Below, in pieces: positions 48,401 through 58,469 of a stretch of 64,000 bases of DNA. Positions within the stretch are counted from its first letter, which is position 1; the number at the start of each line of letters is the position of its first letter. This DNA is from Neoechinorhynchus agilis (Eukaryota; Acanthocephala), in assembly GCA_051530055.1 (NCBI GenBank), contig CM121343.1, positions 4,836,001-4,900,000 on the forward strand. The letters are read 5' to 3'. Made by a program: the position numbers and the translations under genes. A model generated the notes under the pieces. It was not told the origin of the DNA, made no database searches, and was given only the letters and a program-made list of their open reading frames with translations.

Positions 48401-50809
48401 TATGCCCACAATTTAGATAATGTTGTTTAAACTCATTCGTTTTGTCCCTTAGCTCAATAATCAGTTTTAACGATCTTGCAGTAATGATAAATCCTATAAA
48501 CGCTCCGTATATTCAACTGTGTTCATATTTCTACTGACGATTCACCATAATTGGCCAATTTTCTTCGCTTTGTGTATCGACTGTTAATTGCTGTTTGTTT
48601 CAGCGAAACACGCTCGAGGATATTCTCTGCAGATTTGCTATTAAAACATTTTGCTCGGAGTAAATTGTTTGGATAGGAACCGGCGATAATACCGTTGCTC
48701 AAAACTATTACATTTTCAAATAAAAATCTTAAAACTCACATTCAACGTTCGATGTAAAATATTTTACGTTATGCAATATTAACGGCATGAAAAACAGTCC
48801 TACAGGCCGTCGAACTAAATTTACAAGTAGTTGGAATAATAAAGACTGCAAGCAACATTTTTAGCACTCCAAAGGGTTTGAAAACTTAAAGCAATTAAAT
48901 TGCGGTACGGTTAAGCACATTTTGAATAAGGAACCAAGGATCTAGGGCAAAAAGTCGTTCATATAGATTTCTCCCTCATTTGTAAATAAAATATGCAACC
49001 AGGTATCAGCGGTCTATGGAATAAGGACTCAAGGTTACGATGTAGATGCGAAAATTGCTGCATCAAAGAGATCCACCCATGTTCAGCGCTAAATAAAAGT
49101 AGAACTTAATTATTGATGCATATTTAGAACTGAAATACTATCATTGCTTTGCTGAATACTCTGAATAAACATCTTATCGTTTCTCCGAACGATGTAGAGT
49201 GCATTGCTAGTACATGCGATTGGAGCGTAAAAATTGCCTAATAGATTAATGCCCAAGTATGTTCCCTTCAAAGGAGTACTAGCATCTCTTGCACACTTAT
49301 TTTTTTACCGCCGGTAGCAAAAAGTTCAACGGCTTTTAAGTGCTCACTCATCTAAATGCTAAAACTAGAGAGTATACAGAGAGCGTTCCTAGTTTTTGAA
49401 TTTTTCAATCTTCAAACATAATTCAAATTTTATATGTTATGATTCAAACAAACAAAATTTAGAAATACAAGAACGAATTCTATAAACCGCCTACATTTGA
49501 ATCAGCCTTGCTTTGATACTCAATAAGATCGATGATGTGCGTAGAAATCGAAAACCAAAGTTGATATTTATTGGTTTAAAAATGCCATCACGACATATTT
49601 GAATCTAGAATCAATATGGCTATTGAACGATAGTACATAGTGCCTTTGGGAGTGCTCTCGTGGAGTTAAAATGGACCAGAACGAGACTGCGAACAGAAAT
49701 TATGTAGCTTTTTAATACAGTGTAAATTCATGCAACAAGTTTCAACTACCACTTGCACACTTCTGAGAGAAGAGTGCTAAATGTTACTTACCGCATAACA
49801 AAAATGGAACTTTTGTCCCCTAAACCTTTTGATTTCAGTTGTTAGCTAAATAATTATCGTTTCTCACTTCTTCTATAGTATAAATTCGCATAAAGATTTT
49901 CTGAAATCCCTTTTTAAAAGACGCTGTCATTGATTTGACTTCGATGCATCTTGAAAGACTTTAATTACTTCCAGAAGACGTTTGAAAAATGTTTGACGTT
50001 GAGTACTCCCATGAGTGCATTTATTTTCTCTAAGGGATTATTTAAATTACATGGTTTTATGTCCTTTTAGTATAGAATGTTCGCCATTGAACTGCAACAA
50101 ATAATAGGCAAGTATACAAGCAATTATTTCAAAAAGGATAGTTGACTGCAATGTGCGTGTACGGCATAAGGGATAATCGTTACTATTACTTTATCCCTCT
50201 TTTATACATTTACCCAATGGCCTGCATAGATAGCACAACGATCGATTGTAGGCAGTCGAGGAGCAGCAGGGTGTACCCTTTTTAGGATTCAGATGTAAAC
50301 CCTGCGATAATGCATAAATTTTCACGTAAGTTATTTATTGGAGAAATAAGGTCCCATTAAATAATGCCTCCAGCAGTGACAGGTTAATTTGAGATCCTTT
50401 GATGAATAAGCTGGCAAAACAATGTGAGGATATAGTTAGGGCGCTGAGAAGTAGCTTACCATTGCGTCCATAATCAAGAGCATTGGTATTTTCCCACTTT
50501 TGAGAACAGTATATCGTGATTATAGCGGATACCTGCTGCTGCTACTGCTTGGGTCGCGAATGATATTATGACTCGATAAGTAGAAACAATCGCAGGCAAT
50601 AACAGTGATTAGGTTGATTATAAAAGGCTGCAGGCAAATGCTCGATTCCTCTATGTCTCTTGCACTTCGTTTTGCAATTTTGTTTTGACAACGAATGTAC
50701 CGCCACTTGTGGGGGCTTTTTTGCCGGTAGAAGTTTTTCAGGCTGGATTCCATTTTAAAAGTATTTTTCATCTTCTATATGGATTGTTTCGACATTTTTT
50801 AGAGAAGGA
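45461..50809. other. 5.3-kb stretch without a recognisable gene
   Basis: AT-rich, stop-dense in all frames, and without tandem repeats or transposon motifs that I can name. The best frames are an 82-codon plus-strand one at 48149-48397 (Cys-containing, no motif; it starts with a hydrophobic MVLQMLISF) and an 83-codon minus-strand one at 50520-50771; neither is convincing. The part just before 50810 should hold the SPARC promoter. Confidence 0.4.
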
Positions 50810-51930
50810 ATGATAATCCTATATGTCAATTTATTACTGAAGTTGATCGGGATACTTGTAAGTGAAATCTTTCCATATTCATTGGCTTCTCAGTTGACTT
50901 TTGACTAACTAATTTCAGCATGCCCTTCCACCAGATGAAATTTTTATTGAGTATGAAAACGGTTACACAGAAGTGGAATCAAACGGACCAATAGCAAGTA
51001 TGATATCGAGACCGTCTTTTCACTTTATCGTAGCTCCCTTTAAAAAGGATCATGCGATGATTTAATTTGCGATGAGGGAGAATTTTGTGATATCAATGAC
51101 GACGGTGAAGCCAATTGTCATTGTATTCAGGATTGCATTGATGTTAATGATGAGAGACAAAAGGTTCAATTTTTAATGGTTAACATTTAAATCGCAAAAT
51201 CAAAAGATATTTAGATTTGTACAAAAAGAAATGTGACCTATCTGTCCGATTGTGAACTGCATATGAAGCAATGTAATTGCAGACAAGGCAACCTTAACTG
51301 CCAAGAAGATGAGATAATCGACCAGATCAGTTATTACGGCAGTTGCAGGCGTATCTACGAAAGGCAAGCCCCCTCCATAGTACCAAAAGATTAACTTTAG
51401 ATATCCCGGATTGCATCGACGACAATCTAGATGTATTTAAATTGCGCATAAACAAGTGGATACGCGTATCAGTCACTCCCTGGGTTTGTTCTATAATAGT
51501 GTAAAAGCAGGCTAATCACTGAGTTCTTAAAGATTGAAAATATGGCACGAAAAAAGAATCCCGGCGTTCTAAATGCAAATTTAACTAGTTCACACAATGC
51601 CGCTCTCACTCACTTTTGCCTACTTGATAGGGATAACAACCAGTACAATGCTCTAAGCTAAATTTGTACCCGTTTCTAGAATTGCACCTAGGATACTGGA
51701 CAAACATGAACTTGACAAGTTTGCCGCTACTTTGCTTTGGAATGAGCCGTGTATAGTAAAGTTCCTTAACGGCTGTGACACCGATGGCGATCAAAATGTT
51801 GACAAAATCGAGTGGATGTACTGTAGTGGGTTTTACGAAGAAGGAGGTTCAAACTAATCTCTCTGAATTCAAAAACGATCCTTCATTTGTAGATATCGAC
51901 ACCTTACTTGAGCATATTTGTGACGAATAA
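50810..51930 (+). CDS. SPARC: SPARC (osteonectin/BM-40), complete, 8 exons
   Basis: Eight exons join in phase with GT-AG introns of 37-61 nt: 50810-50857, 50919-50997, 51048-51163, 51215-51350, 51401-51455, 51511-51642, 51680-51846, 51893-51930. They give 256 residues. Order: a hydrophobic signal (YVNLLLKLIGIL), a very short acidic region (to about residue 42), a follistatin-like/Kazal module with its cysteine pattern (CDDLICDEGEFC, CHCIQDC, ICTKRNVTYLSDCELH, CNCRQG, YYGSC), and an extracellular calcium-binding domain with two EF-hands (FCLLDRDNNQ and CDTDGDQNVDKIEW) and the closing cysteine HIC. SPARC is a secreted collagen- and calcium-binding protein of basement membranes. Vertebrate SPARC is about 300 residues; the shortfall is mostly the acidic region. 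The ATG at 50810 is the only one giving a signal peptide. Confidence 0.92.
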
Positions 51931-52085
51931 TCTCAATAAGGATGCATGCTCGTCTAATTAACACAAAATAAAACTATTTTACATATTGAAAATCAAAATA
52001 AATTCCTTTGCGGTGTGCGAGGAAGTTCTATCTTGCATTATTATATCAGTTGTCGAATACGGCGATCGTTAAGACCATCAAAATT
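51931..52085. other. SPARC 3' flank
   Basis: Contains aataaa at about 51966 and 51997, either of which could be the SPARC polyadenylation signal. Nothing else is seen. Confidence 0.4.
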
Positions 52086-52089
52086 AAAT

Positions 52090-52175
52090 ACAGTAGAACG
52101 TCGTTTATCCGAATTAATTGGGACCGGACACCATTCAGATACGAATGTTTTCGGATAACCGAAAACCCTATGTGC
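52090..52175 (+). mobile_element. pogo/Tigger-like terminal repeat fragment
   Basis: A TA dinucleotide precedes cagtagaacgtcgtttatcc, and cggataaccg follows about 50 bp later. This CAGTA-x-A...CG-x-TTATCCGAA form is the usual end of pogo/Tigger-type Tc1-mariner DNA transposons. No transposase and no opposite end is found in the following 500 bp, so it is a solo end or a short deletion derivative. Confidence 0.55.
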
Positions 52176-52739
52176 TGTATCCAGTTTTTAAAGCTAGACT
52201 ACAGATATCAAAGTTCTCAACATGCAGGAGGAGTGGTTCAAAAAGCAAAATTAGCGTAGAATAATATAATTTTAGCTTTATTTTTGAAAAAATCACTTAT
52301 TTTTTCTTGTACCATTGGACACCTTCGTATCCTTGTCGCAAGATTACTAAGTTGTTAAACTCTTGAATTCATTCTAATTTAATTATCAACATATCTGATA
52401 ATTGCGAAAAATTAGAAAAATCGACTTTGATACATTAAGCAAGTGATTTTTTGAAGACAACTTAATAAATCTTGAATTTAAAGGGCAAAGATGTCCAACA
52501 AGTTAATACCGGAATTAAAAAGTAGATTTTTTGAGCACACAGAAATGTAAACTTGAGATCAAAACTTAAAATCAGAAATATTCACAACACAATGTACAAA
52601 TTTTTCCAAACCAAATACTCTTCTCGGTTCAATTAAGTTGAAAAAACTTGCAAACAATCCGTGAGTCCTCAGTAATGGAGGCAGATCTCTTCCCTCAGCC
52701 CACTTCGCTTCGATTTCGACTCGCTGTACTGTATGCGAT
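52176..52739. other. AT-rich stretch before the intact LINE
   Basis: No gene recognised. It may include the 5' UTR of the LINE; its start cannot be placed. Confidence 0.35.
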
Positions 52740-55563
52740 CGCGTCATAGGCGTGACGATAAGTGGGCTCATTCGAAAACATGGCCCGGTACGATCTCGAT
52801 GCCCTGGATCTTCCCTTCCACCAGTGTTGGACAAACCTTTTATCATCGACAGTCTCGAAACTCAAAATGTGATGAAGCGCCTCTTACAATATCTTCCAAA
52901 AACGGTCTTGAAGAGGATTCCAAAAGGAGCCAGGAATGGCTGCTGTGAAATGTTCTCGAAGCTGCTGGCAAACTGCCTATCTGAACCGACGAATACAAAC
53001 TATTCACGTTTATTCGCCTTTCCAAAATTGGTTCTGAGTACTAGCCGTGACCCCGAGTCCAACCTCACGACCACCATCAAGCAGCGGATAACCAATTTTG
53101 ATCGACTTTTTGAGGAGGCTGTGACGAAAAGTTACAATAATCAAACTCTTGCCAAGAAACGTCCAGAAGGACCCTTCGGCCGTCCTTATAATTTGAGTAA
53201 TAGGATTTCTGCCAAATTGGCAGACGCAGATGTCCGTGGAGCGGTCAGGTTACTCAGTTCCACAGCTACGTTTGCGGACAACGACCGCTCGACACTGGAG
53301 GCGTTGAGAAGTAAGCATCCTTCAGCTTTGCCACCGATTTTGCCCCCGATACCGGAAAAGTCGCGTCAATCGACGAGGTGCACGCGGGAGGAACTTAGAT
53401 GTGCTGTATCCTCGTTCCCCAATGGGTCGGGACATGGACCCGACGGACTTCGACCCCAACACATCAAGGATATGTTGGGATTTGGAACGGGAGTGATGGG
53501 AATGAAGCTCGAAACCGAACTCGTTAATGTGGTCGACGAAATCATAAATGGACCTCTCCCACTTGAAGCAACGAATTTTCTATTCTCGGCATCTCTTTGC
53601 GCCCTTTCCAAACCAAACGGAGATATTCGTCCGATAGCTGTGGGCTGCACTCTAAGACGTTTGGCAGGGAAGATTTTGTGTAAGCGACTGAGCGAAAGGG
53701 TAAGTGAGCAACTCAGACCTTTTCAGTTGGGCTGCTGTACTCCATGTGGAGCAGAAGCGATAGTGCACTCCACACGTACCTATATCGACGCCTCTGCCAC
53801 CCCAACGGTTGTCCTAAAAGTCGATTTTTCGAACGCCTTTACAGTCGATCGAACAGCCTTGCTAAGTACCATTGCTCGAGAATTACCTGAAGCCTATGAA
53901 TACTTTGTGAAGGCGTATGGTTCTAAGACACCTCTACATTTCAACGAGCACACCATTTGGTCCGAAACAGGCCTGCAACAAGGCGATCCTCTCGGCCCCA
54001 TAGGATTTTCCTTGACAACCAATGGAATATCTCGTAAGCTCAAGGCAAGTTTGAACGTCTGGTACTTGGATGACGCGACATTGGGCGGTGACCCAAAGAC
54101 GGTTCTAGAAGACCTGCAATCCCTGCTTGTTTCTGCTGCGGAATTGGGCCTACGTGTCAACCCCGCGAAGTGTGAACTATTGCCACTAAATATTTCACAT
54201 TCTCGCATGGCGGATATAATGCAGTCCTTCGAATCCGTTGCCCCAGGAATCCGATTAATCAACCGGCAAAGCTTCACTCTTCTCGGCAGTTGCGTCCTGG
54301 ATGCGAACATAGATCGCGAGATTGAAGAAGAGCTCCCTAAACTGGATCTTTTGTGCTCCCGTGTTCAAGAATTGAATGCACACGAAGCTCTCTTCTTGGT
54401 GAGAAACTGCCTATACATACCGAAGCTTATGTTCAAGATGAGAGCAGCCCCGTACTTCCGACACACCAAACGTCTCCTTGACTTAGATGGTTTGATGAAA
54501 AAGCATCTTGAGAAGGTAACGAACTGCGCCATCACTGATGAAGCTTGGCAACAAGCTGCCCTTCCGATCAAATACGGAGGTTTAGGCTTACGAAGTGTGG
54601 CTGGTTTGGCCCTTCCGGCATTCGTATCCTCGATGCACAAGACGGAGGAATTACAGGGGGAAATTCTTTTAAACAGAATGCTGAAGCCATGCAAACTATT
54701 GAAACAGGGAGTCACATCATGGCTCTCGCAGACCGGTCTGCAACAAGCTCCAACCAACGCGCACGAACAATCTGCTTGGGATAACCCCTTAATCCTGACG
54801 GCTCACAACAAACTAAAAGGCCAGATGGACGAGATGTCTCAAGCTAGACTTGTGGCCAGTTTCTCGAATGAGTCAGGCGCATGGTTGAACGTTTTGCCAA
54901 TTGGTACTTTGGGAACTTTGCTGGACGACGAGACAGTTCGAATAGCCGTTGCTCTACGTTTAGGACTTCCAACCTGTGCCCCACACCAGTGCCGATGTGG
55001 AATAAAAGTTGACGTGCTCGGGAGACATGGACTCTACTGCAAGAGATCGAGCGGTCGTTTCCCAAGGCACGCAGAGCTCAACGCGATCATTAGCAGAGCT
55101 CTGAACTCGATACACGTTCCAACCATCCTGGAGCCCAATCACCTCTGTCGCTCGGATGGTAAGCGTCCCGACGGTATAACCGTTTTCCCTTGGAAAGAAG
55201 GGAAGAGTCTAATTTGGGACGCAACATGCGTGGACTCACTCGCCATGTCCAACCGGCAAGATGCTTTAGCGGAGACGGGAGGAGCAGCGAGTGCCGCCGA
55301 AAGGAGGAAAGCGGAGAAATACAATGAGCTCAAACAAAATTACATTTTCCTTCCTTTCGGCGTGGAAACACGAGGGGCGCTGTTATCTTCGGCACGAAGC
55401 TTTTGTGCCGAACTCGGACGACGACTTGCAGCACAAACAGGGGAGCGACGCGAGAGGATTTTCCTGATACAAAAAATAAGCCTCGCAATCCAACGAGGAA
55501 ATGCGGTCAGCGTCCGGGGGACGATTTAATCATTTTAAAATAAAATATTCTGTAGTAAAAAAA
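52740..55563 (+). mobile_element. REL-type LINE with an uninterrupted 925-codon ORF
   Basis: The frame 52752-55529 has no stop. It shows RT fingers (GHGPDGLRPQHIKDML near residue 225; GDIRPIAVGCTLRRLAGKIL), motif A (VDFSNAF near 355), motif B (TGLQQGDPLGPIGFSL), catalytic YLDD near residue 438, a thumb, a CCHC-like knuckle (CRCG...GRHGLYCKR near 746) and a PD-(D/E)xK-like nuclease (RPDGITVFPWKEGK...WDATC near 804). It ends AIQRGNAVSVRGTI. The enzyme would nick its target and prime reverse transcription on the nick. The frame opens at a GTG; the first ATG is at codon 41, so the true N-terminus may lie upstream or be missing. No N-terminal DNA-binding fingers are seen, so 5' truncation is likely. 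A ~35-nt 3' UTR and a run of eight A end it near 55563. Probably the youngest transposon here. Confidence 0.88.
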
Positions 55564-55564
55564 A

Positions 55565-55720
55565 TTAATCCAAAGGCAAGAGCTTTTTTCCAGCAAAACA
55601 TAAATCTGGCTATGCAACGGGGGAACGCTGCATCCGTCCTTTCGGCCATTACAACACCAAGACGGCAGTTGAGTGATCCAGAAAGGCGGTGGCGTGAATA
55701 TAATGCGAATAGGTGTTAAA
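55565..55720 (+). mobile_element. Older REL-LINE 3' tail next to the intact copy
   Basis: The frame reads FFQQNINLAMQRGNAASVLS, then TPRRQLSDPERRWREYN before a stop: the long-tailed subfamily also seen at 38.47 kb. The intact LINE ends directly against it, so it either inserted beside or into this older tail. A further partial copy of the same motif, on the minus strand, lies at about 55838-55905 (cgtttccccgttgcacagtc). Confidence 0.7.
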
Positions 55721-55905
55721 TTAGTAAAAAAATGCAAGTCTATGAAAAAAATTAAATATGTATTAAAAATAAGTATATTTTGATGTTCAATATGCAACTT
55801 CAACTTCTCAGTTTTTGATCTTTCAGTTGCTGTTCTGAGGTAATGGTCGAAAGCACCGTTGCAGCGTTTCCCCGTTGCACAGTCAAGCTTCAGAAATTTG
55901 TCCCA

Positions 55906-57348
55906 GTCTCTTTAACGATGATTTATTGACTACTCAAGGTAAAGTATAAGAAAATAAAATTTGATAAACAATCGAAGCAAATGTTCATATTTGGACACTC
56001 ACCAAAAGGACTTATAAAGTACAAGATTTAGCTGCCCATCCCATAAATCTACATAATTGACCGAATTAGCGATTTTTTTGCAGTGAATATGCGCACAATA
56101 TCCCTTATTTACGGCAATGATATTTCGAGCAGATTTTTCTTCAAGCACATAAATCGTTTAGACCAGGTTTTAGAGCACTTCTTCGACCTTTACCTAAAGA
56201 TGGAAGGAATTTGTACAAGTACAAGAATGAAAGCGACTTGATCGAGCTGGATTCCTTCAGAGGACTGCCTAGGAAATTCTTTTGCTTTGAGGTCAGCAAT
56301 AGACTGTGTTGACTATGCTTAATGGTTAATCCAAAAGAAACAATTTCAGTCAAATGCAAGTCCACTGTCAATGGCATCCTCAAATAAAAATCAATTGAAT
56401 TTTGGCTTCGTAGGTAAAAGTAGGCGAACACTTTAATACCGATTAAAGATCAAAACGGAAATATTTGATCGTGGTAATTTAAGAAATTATCAGCCTTACA
56501 AAATAATGTTAGTTGGAAAAGTTTAAAAAAGTCATTTGGTCAACGTATTGCACTTTTGATCATCATCAACAGAGAAAATCATTCGGGATAATCAAATTTG
56601 AATTGTAATGAGCATACTCTCGGGCATGATATTTCAAATAAAATATATCATACCCGAAAGTATGCTCACCATAATTCTAGTTACAGTTTCAGTTGAACTA
56701 ATTGTCATAGAATCGATAACCACCAAATCAATACACTTCGCTTAATTTATTCTTGCGATCACAGCGGCTTACTCCTTATCCCATAAATAATAACACGTTT
56801 TGTTGTTCAAAGGAACCACGCACCCCGGATTCTCTTGAACACTCCAGTTCTGATGGGTTCCTTGAACGTGGTTATTTATTTTGGAGTGTGGATGACGGTT
56901 TCGATGAGGTGGGAATAGGAGAGTTTGTGAGGTTGGATCTTTCCTCTCTCTCATGAACACTCGAACAATATGATAGGTTCAATGAATGTGGCTGTTTATT
57001 TTAATTATTGATGGAAGGCATCTTTGTTGCGTACTCGCATTGTTATAGATTTTTTTTGCTAAAACGTTCCCGACTACGATGTTTTTATTTTGTCCGAATT
57101 TTCGCCGCTTCACGGCTTCTTCGGGGACTCTCCCTCACTCTGAAAGGTCAGAAAATGGATAAAGTGTCGGACAACTCATCCTTCCGATTAAGTAACCCAT
57201 CAGTTCGGTCGAATGGGAAAGTTGGTGATTATTCGCTTCTCGGGTCTTTTTTCTCAGTTGTAGTTTTTCCTCAGGTTCATACCTAGAACTGGAAGAATAC
57301 GGGAATTTTATGAACACTTACCAGCAATTGAGAAAGTTTAACATTTTA
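55906..57348. other. Intergenic DNA with minor repeats
   Basis: An open plus-strand stretch at about 56122-56312 (containing PGFRALLRPLPKDGRNLYKY and DLIELDSFRGLPRKFFCFE) is codon-like and follows an ag acceptor, but no family is recognised. A perfect-looking short hairpin lies at 56610-56667. A ~50-bp direct repeat (tgaacactc, then ggttc, tgaa, gtgg, tttatttt) occurs at about 56836 and 56953. Confidence 0.35.
56610..56667. repeat. Short inverted repeat, 23-nt arms
   Basis: Left arm 56610-56632 (gagcatactctcgggcatga) pairs with 56645-56667 around a 12-nt loop, with two mismatches seen. It may be the core of a small foldback element; role unknown. Confidence 0.8.
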
Positions 57349-57810
57349 TTGGAATTATTGTTTAGAAGCTTACACCCGCGGAAAATGACTATTTCGATAA
57401 AAAAGGCGTTCTGCGAACCTCGTCGGCTTCATCATCATTTCTAAAATATTGTACGTTGGCGAATCCTGTCCAAGGTGTTGTCGTTACTCATTTATTTGAG
57501 AAATATTTCGCAAAGTTTTCCTTGCCTCTTGAGTCGCTATTGCTTGTAAGTTTTTAAATATTCGAGTCAATAGCGACTGAAGAAGCAAGGTAAACCTTGC
57601 GAAATATTTCTCAAATAAATGAGTATCGATAACACCTTGGACAGGATTCACCAACGTACAATCAAATTCACCCCGAGGACTATGATATATGACAGTTCTA
57701 AAATACAAGCCTAGAACTGATGATAAACCCCCTACGAGGTTCGCAGAACGTCTTTTTAATCGAAATAATCATTAACCGCGGGTGTAGACTTCTAACCATA
57801 ATAATTCCAA
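57349..57810. repeat. Foldback element, ~460 bp
   Basis: The outer ends pair (ttggaattatt at 57349 with aataattccaa at 57800). So do acccgcgg/ccgcgggt, gttctgcgaacctcg/cgaggttcgcagaac, acgttgg/ccaacgt, atcctgtccaaggtgtt/aacaccttggacaggat and ctcatttatttgagaaat/atttctcaaataaatgag. The inner arms meet at a ~25-nt loop (57543-57567). The right arm has about 75 bp (57661-57737) with no partner. This is a non-coding inverted-repeat element, of MITE or foldback type, with imperfect arms indicating some age. Confidence 0.88.
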
Positions 57811-58469
57811 TCACATTCCCGCCAGTACCTCCTTTCACATATCGACATTTTTAACATTTTATTGGTTCAACTATCATTTTCGGGGTGTCTACACTAGAAA
57901 TTTTGCTTAAAATCGCAGAAATGGTCTTTGAGAAAGTTATCTCAACGGTCTCACAAGTAGAACTCTAATGGATTGGCACATAAATCCCGCTTGTATTGTT
58001 TATTTCCTCGAATGTTCATCATAATTTGAGTGAGCGGTGTTATTACTGCGAAAAGAAGATATTTTCTTTATTGACGATCGATTTATATGGTACCTTTTCC
58101 AATACTTAGTTCTTCTTTATATTTATTATATTTTTGCAATCTGTAGATTTCAAAATCATCGATTCTTTTTTGTTATGTGGATATATTCAGGCTACTTAGA
58201 TAACGTTTATTCTCTTCCGGCACCTCGTCAAAAACTTAAGGATTTACTTTCCTCCAATTTTGACAATTAAACCATTAAACCAGAGACTAATCCCCACTTT
58301 GGTATTGTTACTATATTAATATAGCCCTTCTTTGTGTCATGACTCACATCTTCCTGATATTTTAGTCTGCACAAAGAAATCCGCCGCGAATTCATCTTCC
58401 CCAGCTTGTTTGTAAAGTGTTCTTTTCGTTAGTTTTTATCGTACATTTTAGATTTCATTTAAATTCGTT
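57811..58469. other. Upstream region of VPS34
   Basis: AT-rich. A 77-codon frame at 58037-58270 with a hydrophobic run (LVLLYIYYIFAI) has no known motif. The VPS34 promoter should lie here. Confidence 0.35.

Noticed and set aside
53894-54757. Minus-strand ORFs of 130-138 codons
   Set aside because: They lie antisense to the intact LINE reading frame and have no motif of their own.
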